NCBI RefSeq assembly: GCF_002865645.1 | Contig: NW_020194626.1 | Coordinates: 496,001 to 560,000 of the forward strand | Direction of reading: 5' to 3' | Source of the DNA: Hyaloscypha bicolor E | Taxonomy: Eukaryota; Ascomycota; Leotiomycetes; Helotiales; Hyaloscyphaceae | DNA length: 64,000 bases | Part shown: positions 21,952 to 33,658 of the stretch, one piece after another | How the letters are laid out: each line of letters begins with the position of its first letter | Position numbering within the stretch: the stretch's first letter is position 1 | Position numbers and translations under genes: made by a program | Notes under the pieces: model-generated | Seen by the model: the letters and a program-made list of their open reading frames with translations, nothing else | Told to the model about the DNA's origin: nothing | Databases searched by the model: none

Positions 21952-23788
21952 ATGGTACCTAAACTACCATTTGAAGTGAGCTCGCGAATTCTTAACCCAA
22001 AGGGACCCCCCACTGACAGAACACAGGTCAAGAACCCTTCTCTCTTCAAGGACAAGTCACTTGTTGGTGGTGAATGGGTTGAAGCTGGATCCGGGAAGAG
22101 ATTCGATGTCATTGGTAAGACGACCTTAATCTCAATCTCGGTGCAAATCCTCATTCTTCTTTCTCTAGACCCGGGATCGGATAAAGTTTGGGCCTCAGCT
22201 CCAGACAACGCAGCCGAAGATGTCGACGCGGCAGTCAACGCAGCTCACCAGGCTTTCCAGACTTACAAAAAGGTCAACCCACGAACCAGAGCCCAATGGC
22301 TCTTGAAGTGGGATGCTCTGATCCGTGAGAACAGAGATGATATTGCTCATATTGTCACTTATGAGACTGGCAAGCCTCTTGCTGAGTCCCAGGGAGAATT
22401 GGACTACGCTCTTGGATTTACTTGGTGGTTTGCCGGCGAGGCGGAGAGGATCACAGGAACGATCCAGACCCCTTCCGCTCCAGGAAGAAGAGTCTTCACT
22501 GTGAAGCAGCCCATTGGTGTCGCTGCAGCTCTTGTGCCGTGGAACTTCCCCATCGCGTGAGTGGATTCAAATATCATAAGAGATTTAGCTGACAAGGGCA
22601 GTATGATTTTACGAAAAGCTGGAGCCGCTCTTGCCGCTGGTTGCACCATGATTGTGAAACCATCTCCTGAGACTCCACTTTCCGTCCTGGCTTTGGCAGA
22701 GCTCGCTATGCAGGCCGGATTTCCAAAGGGAGTTTTCAGCGTCCTAACAACAAGTCTTGAAAACACTCCACCTTTGAGTGAAACTCTTTGCCGCCATCCA
22801 TTGATCAAGAAAGTTACATTTACTGGATCTGTTTGTCTACTTTTCTTATCTCACTGAGTACAAAACTGACATTGTCTAGACTCGTGTTGGCAAGTTAGTC
22901 GCAAAGTTGTGCTCAGATGGCTTGAAGAAGGTCACGCTTGAACTCGGAGGAAATTGCCCCTTCTTGATCTTCGACGATGCAGACCTGAATCAAGCAGCCG
23001 ATGGCAAGTGCTCCGCAATGCCCCTGAAAACTCAGCTAACAAAAATGTAGCACTAATGGCTCTTAAATGGCGACACGCCGGTCAGGCTTGTATTACAGCC
23101 AACCGTGTTTATGTTCAAAAAGGAGTCTACGATAAGTTTGCCGAAATCTTGACACAGAAGACCTCGAAATTGGTTGTTGGTCATGGTGCTGAGAAGGGAA
23201 CTACCATGGGGCCAGTGACTACACCACGAAGTCTTGATAAAGCTCTCAACCAGGTTGAAGATGCTAAGAAGTACGGTGGTCAAGTCATCCTTGGTGGTGG
23301 GAAGATCATTGGCAAGACTGGATACTTCTTCGAGCCAACAATTATCTTGGGAGCCAAGAAGGAGATGTTGATCACATCGGAGGAGACTTTTGCCCCTGTC
23401 TTGGCACTCTACTCGTTTGACACCGAGGAGGAAGCTGTAACAGCTGCTAATAACACCAGCGTGAGTATCTCTGCCTCTCATTTGAGATTTAACTAATGTA
23501 ATGTAGATGGGATTGGCTTCATACTACTTTACTAAAAACATCGACCGAACCTGGAGGCTTTTGGAAAACCTCGAGGCCGGAATGATCGGTATGAATACTG
23601 GTAAGTATTTGAACGCCGAACTTTAAAAGACACCAAAACTAATTAACATAGGCAATGCCTCCGCCGCCGAATCGCCATTCGGAGGTATCAAAGAATCAGG
23701 TTATGGAAAGGAGTCTGGAAAAGATGTTGCCATCAACGAGTATCTGATCACGAAGACTGGTACTTTGACACTTGATGGCCATTTCTAA
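21952..23788 (+). CDS. Succinate-semialdehyde dehydrogenase (NAD(P)+-dependent aldehyde dehydrogenase)
   Basis: Eight exons (21952-21975, 22027-22114, 22169-22556, 22602-22830, 22880-23003, 23051-23460, 23507-23600, 23652-23788) give 497 residues, the usual ALDH length. Motifs seen: VPWNFPIA and [10 protein letters not shown] in the cofactor-binding half, FTGS before the glycine turn, the general base Glu264 in LELGG, and the nucleophile Cys298 in [27 protein letters not shown] closes the protein. The spacing and the [15 protein letters not shown] block fit the SSADH branch rather than generic ALDH. It would oxidise succinate semialdehyde to succinate in the GABA shunt. No mitochondrial presequence is evident. 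The first coding exon is only 8 codons. Intron 5 has a GC donor (GCAAGT). The FFEPT strand and CITANR are intact, so the enzyme should be active. Confidence 0.9.
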
Positions 23789-24265
23789 CTGCTAGTATCT
23801 AAGTACATGAACGAATAATCGCTTCCCTCACAAAAAGAAAATACCTTCAATTCTTGCATCCATTCACCTGTCTTCTGAATGACGTACAGCCAACACTACC
23901 GACCTCGGGAAACCGAAACAAATATCTGACGCCGCACGCCGACCTACATTAAATTTAGAATCAACCCGTAAAAGCAACACCTTCTTGCGAACCTCGGCAT
24001 TAATAAGCCAGGCTCCCTTGCAAACAAGATGAGCAAACCTCCCACAATACTACGATACGATTGGGCTAGATGAACGGCCCGTTTCCCCGCATCTCCGCTT
24101 TAAATGATCCTCGGCAGGCAAGAACCCCACGGCGAGTAGTTAGTCCGCATCCGCTCAGGTTTGCTTTGCTGATCTGCTGTTAATCACAAAAGGTTTCATA
24201 ATTAAATACTTGGCATGTGTCTTCGATTTCGATTTCTTCCTCTTGTCAACCGTTAATCAAATAAT
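23789..24265. other. Intergenic stretch, no gene seen
   Basis: It lies between two plus-strand genes and probably contains the SSADH 3' UTR and the SDR promoter. Confidence 0.5.
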
Positions 24266-25572
24266 ATGTCTGCATCGAAGATAAGCCCCTTATCAACCCT
24301 CTCGGCGCCCCTCCGCCTCGCGCTCTTTGACGCCCGCGTTACGGCCCCCCTCCTCGTCGCTCTTCTCTACTACCCCGAGAAACTTCGAGAGCTCTTGCCC
24401 GAGAGAGTACATCCTCTCATCACCTCACGAGCCGTAATCCGCACTCTCTCCATTCTCCTCGGACTGAGTATCCTGCGAGGTGTGAATGGGAAGCTGAGTC
24501 AATGGAGCGCGAATAACTGGAAGAAAGATGCGAAGTTCGTGAAGAGTCAGGAGCTGATTCTGATTTCGGGGGGTACCAGTGGGATTGGGAAGTTGATGGC
24601 TGAGGACTTTGCGAGGAGAGGGGTGAAAGTTGTTATCTTGGATTTGAATCCGCCGAAGGCTGCTTTGCGTAAGTTCTCCCTTTTCTCTAGTTGAAGGGAG
24701 TGCTGATAATGTGAATGAAGCATCGGGGATACATTTCTACCAATGCGATGTCACGAGCTCGGAGAGAATTGCGGCGACTGCAGCTCAGATCCGCAGGGAA
24801 CATGGTCATCCAACTGTCTTGATCAACAATGCTGGGATTGGTACCGGGCTTCCTATCCTCGACAGCACGGAGCAGATTATCCAGAAGACGTTCGAGGTCA
24901 ACACTATCTCGCATTTCTGGATGGTGAGGGAGTTCCTCCCGGCGATGATCAAGAGGAACCATGGTCATGTGGTGACTATTGCGAGTATGGCGTCGTTTAT
25001 GTGCGCTTCAAATATCGTGGACTATGGTTGCACGAAAGCGAGTGCGCTGGCTTTCCATGAGGGCTTGCATCAGGAATTGAGGGCGAGATATAATGCCCCG
25101 AATGTCCGGACAACGTGAGTTCCTCCTAGACTATCGAGAAACGGAAAGCACCTGCTAACAATAAGTGTAGGGTTGTCAATCCAACTTGGATTCGCACCCC
25201 GCTGATTGAACCTCTGACTTCGCATCCGAAGTTCACCGACAAGGTCCTGGAGCCCGAGGATGTATCGACGGCTGTTGTGGATCAAGTCTTGTCTGGCAGA
25301 GGTGGCCAACTGGTGTTGCCTACGAGTATGAGTCTCCTTTCGGGCATTCGGGGATGGCCGACTTGGCTCTCGATCGGGTTGAGGAACAAAGTCTCCGGTG
25401 AGCTCATCCTTTCTCTTGCATTTTGACTTTCCTTGCTTGTGGCGTGTGTAGAATGACCACTAACAATCGAACTTTAGATGTGGCTAAAGGCTTGGACGGC
25501 ATTGACGTCGAGGCTGCGAAGAGAGATGACAGGGATCCGGAGAGGTGGGCAAATTTCAGGAAGCAGACATGA
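24266..25572 (+). CDS. Membrane-anchored short-chain dehydrogenase/reductase (retSDR/RDH10-like)
   Basis: Four exons (24266-24668, 24721-25114, 25171-25397, 25478-25572) give 372 residues. The first 80 residues hold two hydrophobic stretches (around LLVALLYYP and TLSILLGLSIL) that should anchor it in the ER or lipid-droplet membrane. The Rossmann fold follows, with ISGGTSGIGK for NAD(P) binding, CDVTSSE, NNAGIG, the catalytic Ser in TIASMASF and the YGCTK active-site pair (YxxxK). NPTWIRTPL follows the catalytic helix. Family members (SDR16C type) oxidise or reduce retinoid, sterol or fatty-alcohol-like lipids. The actual substrate in this fungus is unknown. Junction phases 1, 2 and 1 all close exactly. 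Confidence 0.88.
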
Positions 25573-27039
25573 AGCATGAACAGATCAGAGAGCAAATTTT
25601 TATGTAGAAAACTCTTTCTGCGCTTGAAGACTCGTCATTTGATGGAGTCTGATGTATGAGGGAGGGGTGATGCTGCAACATCGTTGGGGAAACAAGAATT
25701 AATATGGACTTTCATCGAGGTTGCTCCATGTGTAGGACAATCCGGATGCTTCCGATTCCGAAATAGAATTTGACTTTTGGTATGCTTTGAGTGTTCTCAC
25801 CCTTCTAACTTTGGAAAGCATGTGAGTTCTCATGATAAGTTGATGTCCTTGTGAAAACCTTCACAGAGTTGTCGTTTTGTCTGCAACATCCTTGTCCATA
25901 CAGAGCAAGCCCAGCCCGACTGCCGGAATGTCTTCCGAGTCCCGGAATGTGGAGCCATGCGCAGCTGAAAACTTCGCTCCTTCTGGCCACCACTCACTTC
26001 ACATGTAAAAAACACCCCCTCGCCGATCCACTCGGGATCCCCATCGCTGTATTCATAAATCCCACGGGCGGGTAGAGTGCCTCAACGTCCTGCACGGATG
26101 TTTGCATCTGTCGGGCTTTTTCCACCCAGATCTCGGTTCGACCAATTGGCGCCGGAACCGATCCCTGCACAGATCACAGACATCCCTTGCTCACCTCAGC
26201 CTTAAGCTTTGTCACTTTCTTTCCCCGGTAATGCGCGTTTGCCGCGATGATGTTCTTTTTACCCAGATCTGGGCGTTGTCCAACGATGCCGTGTCACACA
26301 CCCTCCAACCTTCTCGCTGGAACTGGCCCCTCGCGAGATCTCTCAACCTATGACTAAGGGCCCGATGGAGACATCCGTTTCTTTCAGCCATTGGCCCAAC
26401 AGAAAGCAACTCAAGAGCCGGTGGAGTCGCAAGGAAAATCCGGTAATGCAGGAACTATCGATCTCTTCAAGAAGCAACGTCTGTATGGGTTGATATGAAC
26501 GGCCACATCCCTGCCTAGCTCTGGGCCGTGAGCTGGGTTGCCCCGCAGTGACAGTGTGGCGGGAGAGATAGCTTGTTTCGTTTGGGTGGGCTTCCACTCG
26601 GAAAGCTCCCTTGGGAATCTTAGGAATCTTAGAGCTCGAAGTCTTGGAAGGAGCTCTAGTCGAGCCTTCCTCGAGTAGGTTGTCGGTCATGCCCCAAGTG
26701 TTGCTGACTGTCACACGTCTGAGACTTCCTTCTCTTTGGAAGTATGGAGCGACAGAGAACATAAACTGGTGGTTCGTTGCCATGGATGGGGTTGAAGAGG
26801 CAGGATAGGTCTCTTGGGTTACACTGCTTCACCATCGTCCACGTCCTTCTGCAAAGCGAAGTCTCTTCCTGTGGCAGGACGGAAAAGGAACCCTTTCAGA
26901 CCCAATACTTTCATTGAGCAGCACACCCAGTTTGGCTTCTTCCCGGAGGTATATTTCGTCTCACCTTCAGATAGTCGGCGGTCGACAATCTTCAGTTCCT
27001 TCCAAGTCAAGAACACCTCACTTTCTACCCTCAGGCATC
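25573..27039. other. 1.5-kb intergenic region, no gene seen
   Basis: Several open frames on both strands (for example 26343-26783 minus) lack motifs and splice support. The region probably carries the promoter and leader of the DUF3445 gene. No repeat was recognised. Confidence 0.45.
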
Positions 27040-28193
27040 ATGATTCTCACAGTCGGCCTCGTCCTTTTCATAGCTTTTGGCCTCATATTCATCATCCAAG
27101 GATGGCTCTCAGGCATCTGGAGGCCGACGCTCCTCTACCGCACATTCAACACACCCCAAGAGTCCGCCCCCGATATAGAAATCAAGCTTTCGCAGACTGT
27201 CAACCTCTACAAATTTCCACCTCTCCGAGAACGTACATCCACAAAAATGGCCATGGGCCTCAAGCGCCTCGACTCGTCAAACTGGCTCACTCTCGACTCT
27301 GCCTACCTCCCAGAGCACTTCCTCCGTTGCAACCTCCTCTGTACGCACCGCCCGCAAGTCATCCAATGCCTCCCGGGATCGGAGCCAGCATGCCACGAAG
27401 TTCTCTCCCTTGTGACCAGCTTCTTATCTTCCCGGTTCCCGCAACATTTTACACTCATAAACCTAACCCTTCCTTCAGGGGAAGTTCCAGCAATCCACAA
27501 CCACCTTACGCAAGAAACCTTCCCCGTCGGACGGCAAAATTGCCCCAACCCTCTCGAAATAGCAGCAAAGCTGTCAATGGAGGATTTTAATATATTGGTG
27601 AAGAATCAAGAGACGGGAGAGTATGAGTTGAAGGCGTCCGCGACGCTGTTCCCTGCGGGATGGAAGTTGCAGGAGAGGATTGGAACCGGTATGGCGAATT
27701 TGCATAAGCCTGTTCCTGGGTGGAAGGAGAAATTGGGTGGGAGTGTGAATCGGTATCCCCCTTCCCCCAACTATCATATGGGGAGAACTGACTGGTGTGT
27801 AACAGGTATTTTGACCATCTTTCCCCAAAAACGAGTATGGAGAGGACGAATCTGTTTATCCAAACTACACCAGATCTTTTTCAGGATGCTCCCGAGAAAA
27901 TCACTGAGGGAGAAATCATCATGCCAAAGAGACTTATGGTAAGGAGGGAAAGACAGACCTTTATGCGCTTAGCGAACACTGGTGCGGTGTTGTTTACCGT
28001 TAGGACGTACATGACTCCCCTCGTCGAACTGGGTGTAGAAGAATTGAAGGCGTTGAAAAGTCAGGTAATGGGGTGGGAAGAGGAGATTAAGGTATATAAG
28101 GGGTGGGGAATCTGGGGAGAGCCGCTTTTGAGGCGGTGTGATGAGGTATTTGGTGTAGAGGAGGGGAGGGGTGAGGGAAGAGATTTAAAGTAA
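27040..28193 (+). CDS. DUF3445 family protein (haem-dependent oxidative demethylase-like)
   Basis: Two exons (27040-27752, 27806-28193) give 366 residues. A single hydrophobic helix at residues 2-25 suggests an N-terminal membrane anchor. The DUF3445 domain follows: SNWLTLDSAYLPEHFLRC, QNCPNPLEIAAKLSMEDF, ATLFPAGWKLQERIG, KPVPGWKEKLG. After the intron come YFDHLSPKTSMERTN and RRERQTFMRLANTGAVLFT. Bacterial relatives were characterised as haem-dependent oxidative N-demethylases. Whether fungal members demethylate anything is unknown, so the name describes the fold family only. It is a complete gene with a 53-bp intron that resolves the frame change at residue 238. Confidence 0.83.
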
Positions 28194-28446
28194 GGAAAAT
28201 GGGTAAAAGTTACTCGGCGTTCTGAACGGAACATGGAATCAACAGGGATGTTTCGATAGATACCAGTGAGCTTCACAGCAAAGCAAAATGGCACCCGCGA
28301 TCCTCATAGCCAGAAATAGAAAACATTGCTACAGTACGTTTTCAAGTTTGGCTTGTGAAGAGATAAATTGAAGATGTTTCCCCCATGGATTGTAATTGAA
28401 CAGCGGAGTGTACACAATTTTGCCCTGCAGACTAGAAGCGAATCCC

Positions 28447-28887
28447 CTATCTGACTAACAAGATTGAAATCCTATACATTGCGGGTATTAAGCCGAAATC
28501 TAGCGATATTTTCTGAATTTGGGCGTTCAAGGCAAGCCAATGCTCCGGTCGATTTTGTTCCGGCAGGATCCTGGTGGTATGGTTAGATTTCTTGTCGTGC
28601 AGTCCGTGCTGAATGGGATGGCCGCCGAAGCAGAACTCTCCCACACCTGATCTCCCGATGAAAATCTCGAGCTCCTCCAAAGCCCGTTTAGGGACTTCCA
28701 TGACCTCTTCCGCGCAAAATAATCTCAGAGTGCGTTGGATTGCTTCCGGCCGCCCACTTTCCCCTGCACTATCACCTCCATTGAGTAGATTCTCAAACAC
28801 ATCTAATGTTCCAATCAAAAACATCGCTGACTTCCTTTCGAATTCGAATTGTCGATGCCAAAACCATTCTGATCCGTGGAATGCCAT
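28447..28887 (-). CDS. Uncharacterised protein, possibly a small orphan gene
   Basis: This is a 146-residue open frame from the ATG at 28887. Its composition is protein-like: mixed, with helices such as RALEELEIFIG and a His/Asn-rich stretch near the end. I recognise no domain, signal peptide or membrane segment. It starts only 58 bp after the stop of the upstream minus-strand gene. It could therefore be a separate gene, or coding-looking 3' UTR of that gene. The frame is open 27 codons further upstream without an ATG. Confidence 0.35.
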   Translation of the reverse strand: MAFHGSEWFWHRQFEFERKSAMFLIGTLDVFENLLNGGDSAGESGRPEAIQRTLRLFCAEEVMEVPKRALEELEIFIGRSGVGEFCFGGHPIQHGLHDKKSNHTTRILPEQNRPEHWLALNAQIQKISLDFGLIPAMYRISILLVR

Positions 28888-28945
28888 GAACGATAGTATT
28901 ACGAATTTAGAGGAAGGAATATTTGGGTTGGATGAAGCTGGCCAC

Positions 28946-29449
28946 TCATTTCCCCTTCTCGGCCTCAACAGGTTCTGCCTCGTCTAGGAGGCTGTCGAGG
29001 TAAGGGTTGCAATCAAGATCTGATTTGGCGAGGTTGACAAGGAATCCTTGGATACCCATTGCGATTCTGTACCCAGCGAGTCCCAGCAAAGCTACAATCA
29101 CAAGGAGGAGGTTGATGGCCGCAAGAAGGCAGAGTGGGATGGTATGCCAGAGTTGAACTCTTCGGAGAGGACAGTCTCCTGCTTTCTTCTCATCAGTCTC
29201 GCCTCCGGTTTCGAATAGCCCGGCTAGAACGAATCGAAGTGGGCATTTCTTTGATTCGGGGTTAGCGGCTGTGTCTGTAGAGGAGGGCGTAGAAGAGGAG
29301 ACCGATTCGGTGTCGGTGTCTTTGTCTTTTTTGCTCTTCTTGCTGTGGCTAACGATTACCTCACCAGAATGTCGCCGAGCTGATCGATTGGCGTAATGCT
29401 TTTCTTTCTTGGACGAAGCCATGCCGGTGATATTGAGGATGCTGGACAT
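28946..29449 (-). CDS. Small single-pass membrane protein, uncharacterised
   Basis: It has 167 residues from the ATG at 29449. The N-terminal half is basic and Ser/Thr/Lys-rich (KKSKKDKDTD and a poly-Ser run). A Cys-containing stretch (KKCPLRFVLAG... AGDCPLRRVQL) leads to a hydrophobic helix at about residues 100-130 (IPLCLLAAINLLLVIVALLG). The tail is short and acidic (LLDEAEPVEAEKGK). This layout suggests a tail-anchored or single-pass membrane protein. I do not recognise the family. The frame is open to an ATG at 29662 that would add another hydrophobic segment (MFVAAAVMIGLSFSFVQA), so the start is uncertain. Confidence 0.5.
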   Translation of the reverse strand: MSSILNITGMASSKKEKHYANRSARRHSGEVIVSHSKKSKKDKDTDTESVSSSTPSSTDTAANPESKKCPLRFVLAGLFETGGETDEKKAGDCPLRRVQLWHTIPLCLLAAINLLLVIVALLGLAGYRIAMGIQGFLVNLAKSDLDCNPYLDSLLDEAEPVEAEKGK

Positions 29450-30884
29450 TGATGAGGAGGTGTGTAAATTGGTGAATCGTATAAGTAGGGATGGTAGGAT
29501 ACCGAGTCCTGGATATCTACTTAATTCAATTGCGGGGTTGCTGGCATGATACGAGGTAGTGTTCGTATATATGTTGGATTTTATCAGCCATCTTATGTAT
29601 GGGATAGCGGCCTGTACGAAAGAAAATGATAGACCGATCATCACAGCCGCCGCCACAAACATATGAAGCTATCAGATTCTGATATGGGGTGTGAGAAAGA
29701 CAGACAATGATCCAGGCCGGCAACGTGCGGCCACTCAGGACTGAGTAACGTGGCAGCAGCTGAGCACTTACTCGCACACCATCTCTGATGATCTCCAACT
29801 TGAGAGCTTGTTTGAAACAATATTCGACGAGGGTCAAACTTCGATAAATTTGTACCCCACCTTCTTGTCGCATAGGGGCGGCCAATGATTGAGGTTGGGT
29901 GGCAGAGGCAAGCTGCAAGCCGCCACTGGGCTCTTCCGCAGTGGGTGCCCAACCGCAACTTCTTCAAGGTACAAACACATGATTATTCGACAATTGAGGG
30001 GAATACCTGGGAGGCTGACCACTCGGACTGAGACCTTGATCACACGGCGTATGCATGAGGATCGACCAGCTGAGTGAGCTTCGCAGGGACGAATAGGAAA
30101 AATATAGACGCGTGACCCCAACAGAGCGCTTTGAGAAGCATCGATCTCACATGGCATTGTTGGTCAGGGGGTCGGTCTTGCCACAGCCAACCACTTAGTT
30201 AGTAGCCGATACGTACGGTGAGATTTGGGTACTCTAGAGATCGCTCCAGACTTCGTGGGGTAAGCTCGACCAGAGAAGGCACTTCGAATGATTGGAGCTT
30301 CTGCATGTTCATGCTTCAGTCCTGGTGCATGTCTGACGGCCGTTCCAGTTTGAAGGGAGCTTATCCGGGAGGCGAGAAGAAAGGTAATTGTAATTGCTTC
30401 AATGAAGGACATGACTAGATATGAAGTAGGAAGTACCTCGGTCGTGGTGATAGCGACATTAATTTTCATCGTCCTTCGCCAACTTTGGACAATGATCTGG
30501 ACTTGGAGCAGATAGGACATGAATATTCGAAAGCTTCCGAGATTTTCGAAGTACTATTGAATGTATAAGAATTTGACGGAAGAATAATATGAGGGATAAC
30601 AGTTGCAATGTCCGACTTCAGCTGGTACATTGGAGTAGCCTCGCGAGCCTGGACACGCTGTAACTCGCTCGAGCTTGGTCCGCTGAACGCCCCAAGCTCT
30701 CGCTAAAAGCATCCCCGCCACTTTTCGAATCAGACCATCAACGGCACGTCACCATGTCCGTTAGAGCTTCGAAAGCTTCGGAATCAACATCAAAGTACCC
30801 TCAGTTCCCATATTGAGGTTGAACGTCGCACTCCCTATCCCCCACGCGCTACAGGCACGCTCCGCAGAGCTGCCTGGCGTTGCA
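29450..30884. other. 1.4-kb divergent intergenic region
   Basis: It separates a minus-strand and a plus-strand gene. Apart from the possible short first exon or uORF at 30754, discussed under the next gene, I see only short frames without features. Confidence 0.45.
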
Positions 30885-32147
30885 ATGGTTCTAGACAATG
30901 CATCCGCCTCGGATTCCTCAGACTCCTTTGCAGACAGCGTCCCGTCCTCCGACGCCGATCCATATTCGGACTCACAGCCTGGTGGTAGCGTAGACTACCA
31001 CATAAACACGAGCAAACTCCCAAAGCCGATACCCATCATTGGAAGGCTACTCGGCTACAACGATGAATTCCTACTCAACTTCGTCGGTGCGAGAATCGTG
31101 GTCATATCAAAAATACTCGGGAGACATCCCTCACAAGAGGAGGCTAATGCGGTGGCTTATTATACCGCAAAGAACATTGCCATATACTCATACGGGGGGC
31201 CTGTTGGTGCTGCAGCAGGAATGTGGAGAGCTTATGACACTCGAAGCACATTTCGATTTCCTTTCTATCAACCAAATCTCGAGACGTTCCAACCGGATAA
31301 GTTTCCCCAAGGACTAGGATGGGTTAAAGGGTTCAATGCAATGACGTGTTGGCACGCGGCGAGGACGTCGTCCTATGTGGTTTTTGGATTGATCTTTTCA
31401 CGGTTTCTATTTACCAGCTATGGTGCGACTACATCGGCGATCGGAGAAGTTTCAGACCCGAGATTGAAGGCAGTGACTGCTGCTATCCAAGCAGAGGCTC
31501 AGAAGAGGAAGGGCTCTCTTCCGGGAATGCAAGGCACACCTGCACCACAAGAAAGACAGCTTCCCAATGGTGGACGACCAGCTGATACTCATTATGATCG
31601 AGGGGAAGGCCCTTCACAGGATGATGCGAGTCCTACCGGTGGTATCTTTGGTGAAGAGAATACAGCAGGAACCCCCGGGACTTTTGGAGGGAGTAAAGGC
31701 CGGCCTACACAGGACGGAGGAAGATGGCCTGGCAGAGTGGCACCACTACCGGCTCAAAAGAATACCCAGGAAGCTGAAAGTCAGCCTTTCGATGCTTGGG
31801 ATGATGCATCTCCTACCGGAGGACAAGGAATGGCGGAAAGCACAGTTCAAACATCTCAAGGTTCCGCTTGGGATAGAGTGAGAAGGGGCGAGAAACCAGC
31901 TCCAAGCCCGTCAAAGTCGGGTGGAAAGCCCCAACCAAAGCAAAGTCCATGGTCGAGACAACAGCATGAGACTCAAAAGGAGCAAAGAGAAGGTGCGACT
32001 ACGGGGGACAGTTTTGCCTTCTCCAAGACTGAGGAAGAGCGGACATATGCCAAGGAGGAAGCTCAGAAGGAGTTCGATGCTCGGGTGGAGCGCGAGCGGA
32101 GGGGAGGTGATTTTAGTAAAGGCGGCGGTGACCAGAAGAGATGGTGA
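30885..32147 (+). CDS. Conserved fungal protein with a hydrophobic core and a long disordered tail
   Basis: It has 420 residues from the ATG at 30885. An acidic Ser/Asp-rich start is followed by a compact core (about residues 40-200) with LPKPIPIIGRLLGYNDEF and YSYGGPVGAAAGMWRAY. A likely membrane helix, SSYVVFGLIFSRFLF, follows. The remainder is Gly/Pro/Gln/Lys-rich, with a WDDASPTGG-type motif repeated and a charged helix near the end. I do not recognise a named domain. A small organelle-membrane protein would fit, but that is only an inference from the helices. An alternative start at 30754 (strong ACCATG context) with an intron at 30760-30854 would also be in frame and add a short N-terminus. 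If unspliced, the same ATG is a 20-codon uORF. Confidence 0.62.
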   Translation: MVLDNASASDSSDSFADSVPSSDADPYSDSQPGGSVDYHINTSKLPKPIPIIGRLLGYNDEFLLNFVGARIVVISKILGRHPSQEEANAVAYYTAKNIAIYSYGGPVGAAAGMWRAYDTRSTFRFPFYQPNLETFQPDKFPQGLGWVKGFNAMTCWHAARTSSYVVFGLIFSRFLFTSYGATTSAIGEVSDPRLKAVTAAIQAEAQKRKGSLPGMQGTPAPQERQLPNGGRPADTHYDRGEGPSQDDASPTGGIFGEENTAGTPGTFGGSKGRPTQDGGRWPGRVAPLPAQKNTQEAESQPFDAWDDASPTGGQGMAESTVQTSQGSAWDRVRRGEKPAPSPSKSGGKPQPKQSPWSRQQHETQKEQREGATTGDSFAFSKTEEERTYAKEEAQKEFDARVERERRGGDFSKGGGDQKRW

Positions 32148-32480
32148 AGTGTATGATTATGCAAGTATGGATTTATGAGTGAGCATTTGGTTAGGTGTCC
32201 GGGGCAATCATCAATGAACTACAAATGGACATTTTCCCTCCGAGCTTTTTTCTCTACATGTGTAAATTGGGCACGTAAAGATATCTTCTATAATCCATGA
32301 TATTTCCCCGAGCTTGTTATGTGACTTAAATCTATTACATATAGAGCTGTTTTAAAATGGAAAAATCAATGATCCGACGAAAATGCGGATTGTTTGCTCT
32401 GTTTGCATCAAAAACCAAAGCCAAAGCTCTCGAGTTCTCGGTCATAACCACAACTCTCCCCAACCCCAACACCCCCCAAA

Positions 32481-33658
32481 ATGTCCTCCCGAATCCCCTC
32501 CTACCGCAAAGATGACCGCACACGCCCATCACGCTCTCGCTCACCACGCCGCCACCCCCAGCCTTCACATTCGCACCGGGAGCGGTCCCCGCCTCGACAA
32601 CATGGCCACCACAAGCGCAAACGCAGTCCCGACCCCACCAGCACCACCGCGCCGAAAGATCTCCCATTTAACGGCAGACAGCTGGGAAAGAGGGATTATG
32701 AGGCGTTCAAACCGATGTTTGCGCTGTATATGGATATTCAGAAGGGGAAGGTTTTAGAGGAGATGGATGAGACGGAGATTAAGGGACGGTGGAAGAGTTT
32801 CTTGGGGAAGTGGTGAGGCTCCTGTTTCATAATTTATTTAGTAATGTTGTGGGGAGGGAAATGGAGAGGTAGACGTCAAGCGTGATTTACAAGGGCTAGG
32901 CTAACGTGCTAGGAATCGTGGAGAGCTGGCTGAGGGGTGGTATGACCCTTCTACGTTGCAGAAAGCGGTGCAGTCTTCTGCGGACCCGGACTCAAGACCA
33001 AGAGATGAGGATCGAACTAGAGCTACGGCTACGAAGAGAGGAGAGGAGAAGGCTCCTGCGAGAGAGGAGCTGCTGGAGAGTGAGAGTGACGAGGAGATTG
33101 GTCCCACGTTGCCGGGACAGGAGGGCAGGTCGAGAGGTGGTAGGATGGGACCGAGTATACCAAGGATGGAGGATTTAGAACTTAAGAAGGGTGCGTTGTG
33201 TCCCGTTCCTTGTTTCGTGCCTAGCTAATTGGATTCTAGAGATGGAAGATGAGGATGGACTGGCACGTCGAGACGACATACGATCTGCCCGGAAGCTCGA
33301 CCGCAAGGAACAAAAGGAAAAACTGGACGAATTAGTTCCCCGCGCTGAAGCTGGCACACGGGAGCGGCAACTGGAGAAGAAGAAAGAGGTTAATGAGAAG
33401 ATGAAGTCATTTAGGGAGAAGAGTCCTGGTGCTGTGGAGGTTCCGGACGCAGAGCTGATGGGTGGTGGGGATTCGATAGAGGGGTATAAGAAGGTGAAGC
33501 AGGAGTTTGAGAGGAAGAAGAACGAGAGGGAGTTGAGGAAGGAGGAGATTTTAAGGGCGAGGATGGCGGAGAGGGAGGAAAGGCTGCAGGAGTACCGGGC
33601 AAAGGAGGAGGGTACTATGTCAATGCTGAAGGCGTTGGCCAAGCAGAGATTTGGATGA
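32481..33658 (+). CDS. RS/charge-rich conserved protein, HEL117-like
   Basis: Three exons (32481-32812, 32913-33190, 33240-33658) give 342 residues. The N-terminus is Arg/Ser/His-rich (SRSRSPRRHPQ). A conserved block spans the first splice: KRDYEAFKPMFALYMDIQKG, then GRWKSFLGKWNRGELAEGWYD. The C-terminal half is a long, highly charged helix ending EGTMSMLKALAKQRFG. I have seen this arrangement in ascomycete proteins labelled HEL117 RNA helicase, although no helicase motif exists here. RS dipeptides and the conserved core suggest a nuclear, RNA-related role, which is an inference. Intron phases 2 and 1 close exactly, and the WNRGELAEGWY block reads across the first junction, which confirms the splice. 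Confidence 0.75.
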
